A stretch of DNA of 22,891 bases from CAYLLE01 sp964384485 (GCA_964384485.1 CAYLLE010000049.1:1-22891), one strand, 5' to 3'; shown: positions 7,150 through 14,657, counted from the first letter of the stretch. Notes: generated from the letters alone by a model not told the origin. A program made the numbers and translations.

Positions 7150-8337
7150 AAATATCTTCCGGCCGACCCGGATCTCCATCCGGTCAAGAGCGGTGACGCG
7201 GGACTTGTCATCAGATTCTCTGTTCCCGTTTATCCAAACCGCCCCCTGGGTGATCAGTCTGCGCAGTTCACTGTTCGATCTTTCCGGAAGGAGCTTGGAG
7301 AGGAATTCAATGATAGTGTACTGCCCCTTCGGGAGAAATCTTTCCTCCGCGGTATCGGGGAACTCTTTCTTGGAGAAGGTGGACACAAACCATTCCCGTT
7401 CTTCCGCCGCGGTTTCCCGTCCGTGGTACCGGGAGGTAATTTCCGCCGCCAGCATCAGTTTCTTTTCCATAGGATTTATTCCCCGGGCCAGGTCTTTTTC
7501 TATTTCCCCGATTTTACCTTCCTGCACCTCGGTGTAAACTCGGAACCATGCGGCAATAAGCCGGTCCGGCAGACTCATTACCTTTCCGAATTTCTGTCTG
7601 GGCGGGTCGGTGATAGCGACAAAGTTATTCAAACTTTTGCTCTGCTTCTGTTTCCCGTCAAGACCGGGAGTGATTTTTGTCGTGATGATCACCTGCGGAT
7701 CCTGTCCGTATTTCTCCTGAAAAAACCTTCCCATCATTTCGTTAAACAGTTGATCAGATCCCACGATAGTGAGATCGGATTTCAGTTCCACCGAGTCCCA
7801 TCCCTGCAGGATGGGGTAAATCATCTCATGCATTCGTATCTCTTTTCCGTTCTCAATCCGTTTTCTAAACATATCCCGGGAAATGAGACGCTGGTAGGTA
7901 ACATCAGAAAACAGGGAAAGCAGTTTTCCGCAATTTGCCGAATCGAACCATTCCGAATTTCTCCGTACTTCAAAAACGTCCGGATTTTCGGTAATCAAAA
8001 TATTCGAGACTTGGCCGATAAATTCTCCGGCGTTTTGTTCAATTTCCTCAGTTGAAATAATCTTCCTGGTTTGATCTTTTCCGGTAGGATCCCCGATCCG
8101 TGTGGTAAAGTCACCGATCAGAAACTGCACCTTGTGTCCCAGTTCCTGTAACCCCCGCATCATCCAGAGATTAACTCCGTGGCCGATATGGAGGAGTGGG
8201 GCTGTGACATCGGCACCGAACTTTATGTTCAGTTTTTTGCCGGACTCCAGTTTCTTCCTGAACTCCTTTAAGCTGAAAATTTCTTCGGTAGTCCGTCCGA
8301 ATTTCCGGACGATGTTTTCCGCGCAAACACTCTTCAT
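7129..8337 (-). CDS. tyrS: Tyrosyl-tRNA synthetase
   Basis: The 402-residue class I enzyme attaches tyrosine to tRNA-Tyr in the cytoplasm. The Rossmann domain has His-Ile-Gly-His (ATP site), Gly-Ser-Asp-Gln-Leu-Phe-Asn in the tyrosine pocket, and Lys-Gln-Ser-Lys-Ser as the KMSKS loop. The C-terminal S4 RNA-binding domain covers about residues 335-400 (Leu-Arg-Arg-Leu-Ile-Thr-Gln-Gly-Ala-Val). Length and motifs fit the shorter TyrRS subtype. A good AAGGAG site precedes the ATG at 8337. Upstream lies a Tyr-codon-rich leader frame and an intrinsic terminator, pointing to attenuation control. The gene is intact, and no other synthetase gene is nearby. Confidence 0.97.
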   Translation of the reverse strand: MKSVCAENIVRKFGRTTEEIFSLKEFRKKLESGKKLNIKFGADVTAPLLHIGHGVNLWMMRGLQELGHKVQFLIGDFTTRIGDPTGKDQTRKIISTEEIEQNAGEFIGQVSNILITENPDVFEVRRNSEWFDSANCGKLLSLFSDVTYQRLISRDMFRKRIENGKEIRMHEMIYPILQGWDSVELKSDLTIVGSDQLFNEMMGRFFQEKYGQDPQVIITTKITPGLDGKQKQSKSLNNFVAITDPPRQKFGKVMSLPDRLIAAWFRVYTEVQEGKIGEIEKDLARGINPMEKKLMLAAEITSRYHGRETAAEEREWFVSTFSKKEFPDTAEERFLPKGQYTIIEFLSKLLPERSNSELRRLITQGAVWINGNRESDDKSRVTALDRMEIRVGRKIFLRVTGI

Positions 8338-8382
8338 AACACGCTCCTTCTTTTTGCGCAGACGCGGACCGCGGGATCCTTC

Positions 8383-8415
8383 AAAAAAAACCCGCAGGCC
8401 TGCACCTGCGGGTTT
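8383..8415 (-). terminator. Intrinsic terminator (attenuator) before tyrS
   Basis: On the minus strand an 11-bp perfect stem (AAACCCGCAGG / CCTGCGGGTTT, 8415-8405 and 8398-8388) with a 6-base loop runs into eight Ts ending at 8383. It lies about 45 bases before the tyrS start and 160 bases after the stop of the protease gene. The T-run is only on the minus side, so it acts on transcripts entering tyrS. Its place between a Tyr-rich leader frame and tyrS argues for an attenuator and not merely the end of the protease mRNA. Confidence 0.88.
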
Positions 8416-8479
8416 GGTATTCCTGTGAATACAGCTATATCCCCGGCTGCCGGCCGTTTCGAGAGGAATAATAGCTGTA
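8397..8479 (-). promoter_or_regulatory. Alternative RNA pairings of the tyrS attenuator
   Basis: Besides the terminator, three further pairings can be drawn on the minus-strand RNA. (1) TACAGCTAT (8479-8471), inside the Tyr codons, pairs perfectly with ATAGCTGTA (8438-8430), which includes the leader stop codon. (2) GTATTC/GAATAC (8432-8417) forms a small hairpin that shares three bases with that second arm. (3) GGCCGGCAGCCGGGG (8455-8441), in the last leader codons, can pair with 8411-8397 at 11 of 15 positions, taking the 5' arm and loop of the terminator. A ribosome stalled at the Tyr codons leaves (3) free as antiterminator. A ribosome at the stop codon covers it and the terminator forms. 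The pairings are visible; the mechanism is inferred. Confidence 0.55.
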
Positions 8480-8497
8480 ATAATAGGTTCGATTCAT
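8435..8497 (-). CDS. Tyrosine-rich leader peptide of tyrS
   Basis: A 20-residue frame reads Met-Asn-Arg-Thr-Tyr-Tyr-Tyr-Ser-Tyr-Tyr-Ser-Ser and then Arg-Asn-Gly-Arg-Gln-Pro-Gly-Ile. Five of six consecutive codons are Tyr (TAT TAT TAC AGC TAT TAT). It ends at a TAG 19 bases before the terminator stem and lies directly upstream of tyrosyl-tRNA synthetase. By analogy with trp, his and phe leader peptides, a ribosome would stall at these codons when charged tRNA-Tyr is scarce. An in-frame ATG at 8515 could add six residues. Neither start has a clear Shine-Dalgarno sequence, which is the main weakness; leaderless initiation is possible. The peptide itself probably has no function after synthesis. 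Confidence 0.75.
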   Translation of the reverse strand: MNRTYYYSYYSSRNGRQPGI

Positions 8498-8538
8498 GAT
8501 ACCGGAGTCTATCATCTTATGGGATATTTCTGCAAGAA

Positions 8539-8568
8539 ATTTTATCGTTAAGCAGCAATAAATTGAAA
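8539..8568 (-). promoter_or_regulatory. Possible promoter for the tyrS leader
   Basis: On the minus strand TTTCAA (8568-8563) and TAAAAT (8544-8539) are 18 bases apart, just after the protease stop. The -10 is good and the -35 poor. A second weak option (TTGCAG with TAGACT) lies closer to the leader ATG and would give an almost leaderless mRNA. Confidence 0.3.
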
Positions 8569-8576
8569 TTTTTCTT

Positions 8577-11012
8577 CTACTCGCTGCCTTTCACTTTAAT
8601 AGTATACGTTCCTCCCTGAGACCCCACGTAATAACTGATATTTTCCCGGTCCGAGAAACCTTCGGAACTCTGTATCAAATTACCCTGCGGATCATAGAGA
8701 AAAAGATCGAGATTCCCATCGATATTATTAAATTGAATATTTGCTTCAATCGTTCCCGAGCCTGCTTGTATTATCCATTCATCCTGTACCGAACTTCCGT
8801 CCGTATAATGTACTGTTTCAGTTTGTTCAACCGTATATATCTGAATACCCACATTTAGTGCCGCCATCGGGTTGATGAGGCCGTATCCGTAGTATGTATC
8901 CCACCCGCTGATACCTAGATCGTCTGCGGTACTGAGTATTGTTTCATATAATGCGGAGTTTGTAGCATCCGGATATTTTGATTTAATCAAAGCCGCTAAG
9001 GCAGAAACATGCGGACAAGCCATGGAAGTTCCCTGCAGGAACACATAAATGGGGGTGTAGTCTGTTACCGAGCCGTTAAAACCGGTTATAGTCTGTTGAA
9101 GTATACCGTCGCTGTACGAGTCGTTGTTTATATCCTTCGTTAAATCCCCGCCGGGTGCTACGATATCAAGCTCGGAACCGTAATTCGAATAGGGAGCACG
9201 GTTCTTTTCATAGTCTGTAGCGCCTACTGCTATTACATATTCATCAATGGCGGCAGGATATAACACGCTGCCGTTATCATTTCCGGAGGCGGCAAACAGA
9301 GCGGCACCGGAATTGTAGGCATCCCTACACGCGTCGTAGAGAGTCTGACTGTATTCGGGACCACCCAGGCTAAGGTTTATTATATCGGCCCCTTCATCAG
9401 CCGCCCAAATTATACCGGCGGCTATATCCGATGTATAACCGCTGCCGTTTTGTGCGAGTACTTTAACCGGCAGCAGGCTTACGCCGTATGCCATTCCGGC
9501 TGTTCCTTCCTCATTGTTCGTGCTTTGGGCAATAGTTCCCGCTATGTGGGTCCCATGCATATTATCATCGTAAGGATTAGAATCATTGTTAACGAAATCC
9601 CAGCCGGTGAGAATTGTAGTCTCCGAAAGATCACTGAGATTGTAGGCGATGCCCGAGTCAACTACCGCGACAGTTACCGAAGAATCTCCTGTTACCTGGT
9701 TCCATACATTAGGCATCTGCAGCTGAACGAAGTTCCATTGATAGCTGTAGTAGAGATCATTAACTGAATTAAACGCGTGCATTAGGTAATCGGGTTCCGC
9801 GTATTCAACCTCCGGGAGACTGTTGTAATATTCCAGTACTTCCTGGATCCCGGCTGTTTTACTTTTAAGCTGAATCACGGATAGTCGAAAATCCGGGTTT
9901 TTAACCTTTATTGTCTCCTTGCCGTACCGTTCTATGCGTTCAGAGAGTGAACGCGTTATCTGTGTGTCCTTGTTATACCGGATGATAATTTGGTCAGTTA
10001 CTTCCGATGAAAATTCTTTCCTATCCATTTCGAGAAAAGGCGGATTTTCCCCATCGGACTCAGACTGTAAGGGTGTAAACGTATCTCCCGAATCATTTGA
10101 CTGCCACGAGCCGGAAAGAATATATGTGGGTTGGGGTGTGGCTGTTATACTTTCCCCGGTTGATACATTTCCGTAGGTATCCACAGTTTTCAGAATGAAT
10201 GTATATTGTGTTCCATTGCTAAGTCCGGCTGCAGTATAAGATTCAAGTCCCGAATCAGCAGTTTGATCATTATCACCATCGGGATTCCAGTTGATTTTAA
10301 CATAATCAAAATCTTCATCTACCGGATCAGACCACTTAAAAATTATTTTCCTGCTTCTAACCGACGCTTCTATTCCAGTGATTTCAGCTGGAGGCTGTGA
10401 GTCAATAGGTGTCGCTGATATATCTTTTCCTGAAGAAACATTGTCTGAATTATCTAAAGTACTTATTGTAAAGGTGTATTCCGTTCCAACTTCCAGTCCT
10501 GTAACAATATAGTTTTCGAGTCCCTGGTTGATTTCTAATATTGTTCCGTCACCGGGAGACCAGGTGATTTCTATATGATCAAGGTCATTATCGTCAGGAT
10601 CTGTCCATGTCAATTTAACTGATTCATGCTGAGGAATTGCAGCCAAATCAGTTACTTCTTCAGCTGGCAGGGTATCGTTTGGAGTAATATAAATGCTGAC
10701 GCCCGGAGATGAATTACCGCTTGTGTCAATCACCCTTACGGTAAACTTATATTCTGTTCCATCTTCTAAATTTTCAACCGTTACAGATTCATAATCTCCC
10801 TCTAAGGTAATGTTTTCACTTCCATAGGTTATTGATACGGTATCAATATCGTTATCTTGAGGAAGAGTCCATTTCAGAATTACTGAACCGTTTTCTCCGT
10901 TTCCTTCCAGATATAAAACATCTCCCGGGGGTGTAGAATCAGAAAACCACTGAGGACAACCTGTTAAACTCAAGACAGAAACGGCTAATAACATCGAGGT
11001 TAAAAAACGCAT
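8577..11012 (-). CDS. Secreted subtilisin-like lipoprotein protease with FnIII domains
   Basis: The 811-residue product has a lipoprotein signal, with lipobox Leu-Thr-Gly-Cys and Cys19 as the lipid anchor. Three fibronectin type III domains follow (about 28-112, 115-203 and 207-293), each ending in the Gly-Thr-x-Tyr-x-Phe pattern and a Thr-Pro strand. An I9-like propeptide (about 335-410, ending Pro-Glu-Val-Glu-Tyr-Ala-Glu-Pro-Asp-Tyr) precedes the S8 catalytic domain, with Asp452, His486, oxyanion Asn578 and Ser663 (Gly-Thr-Ser-Met-Ala). Residues 735-808 form a PPC-type beta-sandwich (Gly-Asn-Leu-Asp-Leu-Phe-Leu-Tyr-Asp). Lipidation suggests an anchored surface or periplasmic protease. FnIII domains ahead of the propeptide are less usual and probably act as spacer or substrate-binding modules. 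An AAGGAG site fixes the start. Confidence 0.95.
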   Translation of the reverse strand: MRFLTSMLLAVSVLSLTGCPQWFSDSTPPGDVLYLEGNGENGSVILKWTLPQDNDIDTVSITYGSENITLEGDYESVTVENLEDGTEYKFTVRVIDTSGNSSPGVSIYITPNDTLPAEEVTDLAAIPQHESVKLTWTDPDDNDLDHIEITWSPGDGTILEINQGLENYIVTGLEVGTEYTFTISTLDNSDNVSSGKDISATPIDSQPPAEITGIEASVRSRKIIFKWSDPVDEDFDYVKINWNPDGDNDQTADSGLESYTAAGLSNGTQYTFILKTVDTYGNVSTGESITATPQPTYILSGSWQSNDSGDTFTPLQSESDGENPPFLEMDRKEFSSEVTDQIIIRYNKDTQITRSLSERIERYGKETIKVKNPDFRLSVIQLKSKTAGIQEVLEYYNSLPEVEYAEPDYLMHAFNSVNDLYYSYQWNFVQLQMPNVWNQVTGDSSVTVAVVDSGIAYNLSDLSETTILTGWDFVNNDSNPYDDNMHGTHIAGTIAQSTNNEEGTAGMAYGVSLLPVKVLAQNGSGYTSDIAAGIIWAADEGADIINLSLGGPEYSQTLYDACRDAYNSGAALFAASGNDNGSVLYPAAIDEYVIAVGATDYEKNRAPYSNYGSELDIVAPGGDLTKDINNDSYSDGILQQTITGFNGSVTDYTPIYVFLQGTSMACPHVSALAALIKSKYPDATNSALYETILSTADDLGISGWDTYYGYGLINPMAALNVGIQIYTVEQTETVHYTDGSSVQDEWIIQAGSGTIEANIQFNNIDGNLDLFLYDPQGNLIQSSEGFSDRENISYYVGSQGGTYTIKVKGSE

Positions 11013-11126
11013 GACGACTCCTTGAATCTGTTTGTCCTGGTTACGATTCGGTTAATAATTAGGAAGATAGGCGTAAGGTTGTATTGTTCTTTTAGTATAT
11101 TGTCGGCAGAATCAAACTTTTACAAA

Positions 11127-11155
11127 ATTATACACTGTTTATCAAAAATTATCAA
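11127..11155 (-). promoter_or_regulatory. Promoter of the subtilase gene
   Basis: On the minus strand TTGATA (11155-11150) and perfect TATAAT (11132-11127) are 17 bases apart, giving an mRNA leader of about 108 bases before the ATG at 11012. Two further TTGATA-like units adjoin it. It is among the best sigma-70-type matches in the window. Confidence 0.6.
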
Positions 11156-11217
11156 TTATCAATTTACCGTAGAACTCAAAATCTTCAGCCGGCCCATCAT
11201 ACCGTTTTTAATTGGCC

Positions 11218-11257
11218 GGAGGGGGTACTCGGATATTCGTGAACGAATACCCCCTCC
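11218..11257 (-). terminator. Strong hairpin after the FG-GAP gene
   Basis: GGAGGGGGTA and TACCCCCTCC form a 10-bp stem that extends by four more pairs (one wobble) around a 12-base loop, starting 22 bases after the stop of the FG-GAP gene. In the minus direction no T-run follows. In the plus direction a T5 follows four bases later, although no plus-strand gene leads into it. It is probably a 3'-end or stabilising structure. Confidence 0.45.
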
Positions 11258-11279
11258 AGCTGTTTTTGACTGTTCTTCC

Positions 11280-13055
11280 TTACTCCTGTACCCAGTAGGT
11301 TACCACAACAAATGGGGTGCTGTAGGTTCCGGTGAGCACACTGTTCGGATACGGGTACGCCATTAGTCCGCACTGGTAGGGAGTCCTGGAGGAACCGTCC
11401 TCAAAGTTTCCCAGGGTCCCGCTGATGATGGTGGCTTCAGTCGTGGTAAAGCTCTGTTCGTACCCGTAGTGGAAGCCCGCGGATCCGCCGATTAGAAAAG
11501 TGGATGCCACGTTTTCGAACTCCACACCAACCTCCAAATCGAAGTTGAATCCGTATCCCTGTTCGCTGCCTGTTTCAATTTCGATGGTCTGTTTGCCCGT
11601 GGAGTTGGAGCTTAGACTCAGGAGAAACGGGTCGGGGGTACGAAATCCGCCCAGGGATTCGGTTACCGGGATTACACTCGTATACTCGGATCCTTCATAA
11701 GATACTGTCGCTCCTTCATTGAACAGAGCGAGCATGTCGTTGCGATCCGGATATGTCCAGGGATCACCCATCTCATGAGAAAGAATATCTTCGCCTATTT
11801 TTAGATCGTCCGTTACTATGGAGTTAAAGGTTTCATGATTCATCTGCAGTATCTGGGAATCCCGGGGAATTTGTATGGACACCTTTTCTCCCACCTGGGT
11901 GGAATCACTGGAACTTACTACTTCGTAATAATAGACATCCATTGGCGTCGAAGCGAAAATGACCTGATTTTCGCCGGCCATACAGTGAAAGGTTTTAGTT
12001 ACCACTTGGTATTGGGATTCGGAAAAGTTCCAGTCGAAGGACAGATCCAGGGTTGCTTTCAGCATGGAGCTTCCCGCGGAGCCCCAAAAGGGGGTTTCCG
12101 CGCTGTATCCGATACTGAATCCGACATAAAATCCTAACGTGTGTCCTTCCGTGGATGAAGTTCCCTGAGACCAGGCGAAGGTTGTTTCAAGATTGTCCAT
12201 GTCCTGGTTTTCATAATACGGCGGTGACGCAAGGACCGCGACTACCTGAGGCTTCGTGTAAAGCAGTTCGTATTCACCGGTATATTGAATGATGTCGGAA
12301 TCATCATCAATGTTCACCGCGCATACCGTGGGGTTGTCAATGGTTTGACTATCTATATCGATGTTCACTATCCTGCCGAATACCCCGTTGCTGTAGCCTA
12401 GAACGATAAACCGCTTTGCATCCACATTATCATCAGTAAAAAACAGGATATCCTCGTATCCGTCTCCGTTGACGTCACCTTTAGAAATTCGGCCGAGGTC
12501 GGGATAACTGTCACTTGTTGAATCGGCACCGTCAATGGTGTTCCATCTATCTGTGAGCTGTCCGTCGCTGTTCAAGGTGAGTACGTAACGGTACAGGAAA
12601 ATTTCTTCCTTCTTGCCCGATTCGAAACCGTCGGCTTGGAATGCGGTTAATGCCGGCATACTCTGGTTCCACCAATGTCCTTCCCGCCTTAGTGTGGTAA
12701 CGATGGCAGTATTTTCTTCGTCATAGTCCATTACGGTCAACGAGATATTTCCCCCGTCATTCACATCACCCGCGAAAAGGATCTCGCCGACACCGTCACC
12801 GTCCGCGTCGCCGGAGGAAACCTGCAGGGGATACCAATTCAGTGTTTTGTTCACCGTGTATGTACCTATGTCTTTTCCCTCTGAGAATACCGGTGTTCCG
12901 GAGGCGTCATAATCCATGGTCTTGAGGAGTGCTACATTGGTATCGGTATTGTGGTAAATAATCACCACCTCCTCATACGGATCATCATCAATATTCGCGG
13001 CAGTGGAAATGGCGGGATACTTAATCCACTCCTTCCCCTGGTCAGAATAAAGCAC
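11280..13055 (-). CDS. FG-GAP/VCBS-repeat protein, N-terminally truncated
   Basis: The frame has 591 residues from a GTG at 13055, but no signal peptide or ribosome site precedes it. The same frame stays open with protein-like sequence (Asp-Gln-Ile-Leu-Leu-Asp-Asp-Ser-Ser-Gly) to a TGA at about 13126, inside the neighbouring gene. The original N-terminus thus seems lost at a junction. Residues 1-250 carry FG-GAP blades with calcium-binding loops: Gly-Asp-Ala-Asp-Gly-Asp-Gly and Gly-Asp-Val-Asn-Gly-Asp-Gly-Tyr-Glu-Asp. From about 285 a second part of alternating Ser/Thr and hydrophobic residues follows (Phe-Tyr-Val-Gly-Phe-Ser-Ile-Gly-Tyr, Phe-His-Tyr-Gly-Tyr-Glu-Gln-Ser-Phe-Thr-Thr-Thr). I do not recognise this part. 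Its amphipathic strands recall surface or pore-forming beta proteins, but that is only a guess. The gene is probably non-functional unless an upstream exported start exists. Confidence 0.65.
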   Translation of the reverse strand: MLYSDQGKEWIKYPAISTAANIDDDPYEEVVIIYHNTDTNVALLKTMDYDASGTPVFSEGKDIGTYTVNKTLNWYPLQVSSGDADGDGVGEILFAGDVNDGGNISLTVMDYDEENTAIVTTLRREGHWWNQSMPALTAFQADGFESGKKEEIFLYRYVLTLNSDGQLTDRWNTIDGADSTSDSYPDLGRISKGDVNGDGYEDILFFTDDNVDAKRFIVLGYSNGVFGRIVNIDIDSQTIDNPTVCAVNIDDDSDIIQYTGEYELLYTKPQVVAVLASPPYYENQDMDNLETTFAWSQGTSSTEGHTLGFYVGFSIGYSAETPFWGSAGSSMLKATLDLSFDWNFSESQYQVVTKTFHCMAGENQVIFASTPMDVYYYEVVSSSDSTQVGEKVSIQIPRDSQILQMNHETFNSIVTDDLKIGEDILSHEMGDPWTYPDRNDMLALFNEGATVSYEGSEYTSVIPVTESLGGFRTPDPFLLSLSSNSTGKQTIEIETGSEQGYGFNFDLEVGVEFENVASTFLIGGSAGFHYGYEQSFTTTEATIISGTLGNFEDGSSRTPYQCGLMAYPYPNSVLTGTYSTPFVVVTYWVQE

Positions 13056-13117
13056 CGAGTAGTTTCCTGAGCTGTCATCCAGGAGGATCTGATCCTTCCC
13101 GGTGTGTTCCGTACATT

Positions 13118-13699
13118 TTACTCAGTTTTTTCAGATTCTGATGAATTTTTTTCCGATTTTCTTCTAAGGGTATGGGGATTAAGCCGGTTTATGATATGAA
13201 GAATGGCAAAATAGAGCATGATTATTATGGCCACAAGAAGCCCCACCATTGCCGACAGTCCGGCGACAACTGAGTAATAAATCGCACGGTACCAGGCCAT
13301 ATCCACCCCGGAAAGGTCTTCCAGGGGTGCTGAAAGCAGAGTGAGGGTTAAGAGTCCGGCGAAGAAAGCGATACTGCACAGAAGGGCAATCCATTTTATC
13401 CGCCGGTAAAAGCTGTTGTTGAATTCCACCTTCGAACGTTTCGCGAAACTGAAGATAGTAAGCATTAGGGGCATGATTGTTGCTGATGAAGTGATTCCCG
13501 CGAAACAGAGAGTGGTCGACGACCGCTGCATGGCGCTCAGAAGCTGATATGTGGGCAGTTCCTGAAACACCCGCTGAAGACCGAAAAACACCGTCATCGT
13601 GATGGCCGCGCCGGCTATGCCGACGAATATTGCAATGGTTGAGCTTTTGGAAAAGCTCATTCCGTCGATTTGTTCCTTGAGTTCTTTCGCGGCATTCAT
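13118..13699 (-). CDS. Four-helix membrane protein, unknown function
   Basis: The 193-residue product has four hydrophobic segments at about 19-41, 62-86, 102-124 and 140-170. A charged N-terminus (Lys-Glu-Leu-Lys-Glu-Gln) precedes them, and a hydrophilic C-terminal tail rich in Lys, Ser and Glu follows. Both ends are probably cytoplasmic. No motif suggests transport or enzyme activity and I do not recognise the family. The ribosome site before 13699 is poor (ACAGAG close to the ATG). An alternative Met14 also lacks a strong site. The stop is followed within 65 bases by the truncated FG-GAP frame, which suggests a deletion junction just after this gene. Confidence 0.75.
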   Translation of the reverse strand: MNAAKELKEQIDGMSFSKSSTIAIFVGIAGAAITMTVFFGLQRVFQELPTYQLLSAMQRSSTTLCFAGITSSATIMPLMLTIFSFAKRSKVEFNNSFYRRIKWIALLCSIAFFAGLLTLTLLSAPLEDLSGVDMAWYRAIYYSVVAGLSAMVGLLVAIIIMLYFAILHIINRLNPHTLRRKSEKNSSESEKTE

Positions 13700-13770
13700 C
13701 TCTGTATTAAGGTAGAAATATTGAAATTAATCGGCAAGTACGATGTGCCCAAAAAAAGCTGTCTATACGC

Positions 13771-13968
13771 TTATTCGATTATCTCTTTTACCCGCCCGAC
13801 AACGCCGTTATCCAATCTGACCTTGATCCCGTGGGGATGACGCGGTGAATTTGTGAGCAGAGATGCTACGGTCCCTTCGGTAAGTTTTCCGCTCCGCTGA
13901 TCCTGTTTCTGAACTACCCGGACCCGCTGTCCTGGCTGAATATTTTTCCGTTGTGTTCCGTCTGTCAT
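13771..13968 (-). CDS. ywbE: YwbE-family protein
   Basis: The 65-residue protein matches the YwbE family (DUF2196) along its whole length. It shows Gln-Pro-Gly-Gln-Arg-Val, Lys-Gln-Asp-Gln-Arg-Ser-Gly-Lys-Leu-Thr-Glu-Gly, and the hallmark Leu-Thr-Asn-Ser-Pro-Arg-His-Pro-His-Gly-Ile-Lys-Val-Arg-Leu. It ends Gly-Arg-Val-Lys-Glu-Ile-Ile. The fold is a small beta barrel. No function is established for the family, though the shape suggests nucleic-acid binding. An AAGGA site precedes the ATG, and a promoter candidate lies about 50 bases upstream. It appears to be a single-gene unit. Confidence 0.93.
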   Translation of the reverse strand: MTDGTQRKNIQPGQRVRVVQKQDQRSGKLTEGTVASLLTNSPRHPHGIKVRLDNGVVGRVKEIIE

Positions 13969-14019
13969 TGAGTATCCTTAGTAAACAATATACACATAAA
14001 GGATGTTTTAGCCTACGGC

Positions 14020-14047
14020 ATTATAATTATTCGGCACATTGTTTGAA
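14020..14047 (-). promoter_or_regulatory. Candidate ywbE promoter
   Basis: On the minus strand TTCAAA (14047-14042) and perfect TATAAT (14025-14020) are 16 bases apart, with the likely start of transcription about 45 bases before the ywbE ATG. Confidence 0.45.
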
Positions 14048-14080
14048 GCAAAATACGGCTGGAATGCCGGAGGGCGGGTG

Positions 14081-14338
14081 TTATCCTTCCACTTTAACCG
14101 CATGAAGCTCCTCGCGGATAATCCTGCGCAGAGCCGCTTCATCCAAAGGCTGTTGGGTTTTCCCCAGGTATTCCCGGAGAGCGTCGTTAATCATTGTCTG
14201 GTAACCTTTTCCCAGCTGTTGAGACCGTCTCCGGAACTCGTCCAGGATTTCCCGGTCGAGATAGATGGTGATGCGGGACTTTCCTTTCTGATATCCCGCC
14301 GGATCTTTTTTGGCCTTACTGTAATCGTATTCTTCCAT
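14081..14338 (-). CDS. BrnA-like ribbon-helix-helix antitoxin, without partner
   Basis: The 85-residue protein has the BrnA/COG3514 pattern: an N-terminal Tyr-Asp-Tyr-Ser-Lys-Ala-Lys, a ribbon strand Ser-Arg-Ile-Thr-Ile-Tyr-Leu-Asp, helix Arg-Glu-Ile-Leu-Asp-Glu-Phe, and the conserved Gly-Lys-Gly-Tyr-Gln-Thr-Met-Ile-Asn-Asp-Ala-Leu-Arg. Such proteins bind DNA as dimers and neutralise BrnT RNase toxins. In known pairs brnT lies just upstream. Here the 300 bases upstream hold no BrnT-like frame, so the antitoxin is an orphan or acts as a plain repressor. A near-consensus promoter with paired direct repeats lies just upstream, fitting autorepression. The AGGGG ribosome site is nine bases from the ATG. 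Confidence 0.8.
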   Translation of the reverse strand: MEEYDYSKAKKDPAGYQKGKSRITIYLDREILDEFRRRSQQLGKGYQTMINDALREYLGKTQQPLDEAALRRIIREELHAVKVEG

Positions 14339-14377
14339 TTTTTATGCCCCTAGTTCAAAGAGGATCAATACATTAAT

Positions 14378-14406
14378 AATATATACATATTAAATACATA
14401 TATCAA
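14378..14406 (-). promoter_or_regulatory. Promoter of the BrnA-like gene with direct-repeat operator
   Basis: On the minus strand TTGATA (14406-14401) and TATATT (14383-14378) are 17 bases apart. ATACATAT occurs twice (plus strand 14383-14390 and 14394-14401), 11 bases apart, so the copies face the same side of the helix and cover the promoter. Ribbon-helix-helix repressors usually bind such phased repeats. Confidence 0.55.
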
Positions 14407-14597
14407 TAAAAAAATTAAAAAACAAACCGCGCCCTTGAATACCGGCAATTTCCGGTAATAACGTTTGCGTTAAAATTTATAAACCGCTTTATTAAAGCAA
14501 TTACATAAAACGGCATATACTGGTCGAACACGCAGCAGCAGTCTGCTCTTTGCATTCAATCGGTATAATAGCATAAGGTATTATCTATAAGATATAG
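14407..14597. other. AT-rich divergent intergenic stretch
   Basis: No gene is visible between the BrnA-like promoter and the sensor frame. The stretch carries one copy of a 25-base element shared with 18585-18609 and A/T runs, but no clear promoter for the plus-strand gene. Confidence 0.4.
14445..14469 (+). repeat. 25-base shared intergenic element, copy 1
   Basis: GCAATTTCCGGT followed by 13 more bases matches 18585-18609 at 21 of 25 positions. Both copies lie between divergently oriented genes, about 107 and 119 bases from the start of the respective minus-strand gene. Nature unknown. Confidence 0.4.
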
Positions 14598-14657
14598 TTA
14601 AGAAAAAAAATAAAGTGTAAAAGTAACCTGTATAAAAATACAGTCTCCTGTCTGTTT

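Noticed and set aside
8338..8577. T-box riboswitch upstream of tyrS
   Set aside because: No conserved T-box bulge sequence precedes the terminator and the leader is too short for the usual stem I. The Tyr-rich frame explains the terminator better.
14340..14640. BrnT toxin upstream of the BrnA-like gene
   Set aside because: The stretch is AT-rich with stops in all frames and no BrnT motif could be read on either strand.
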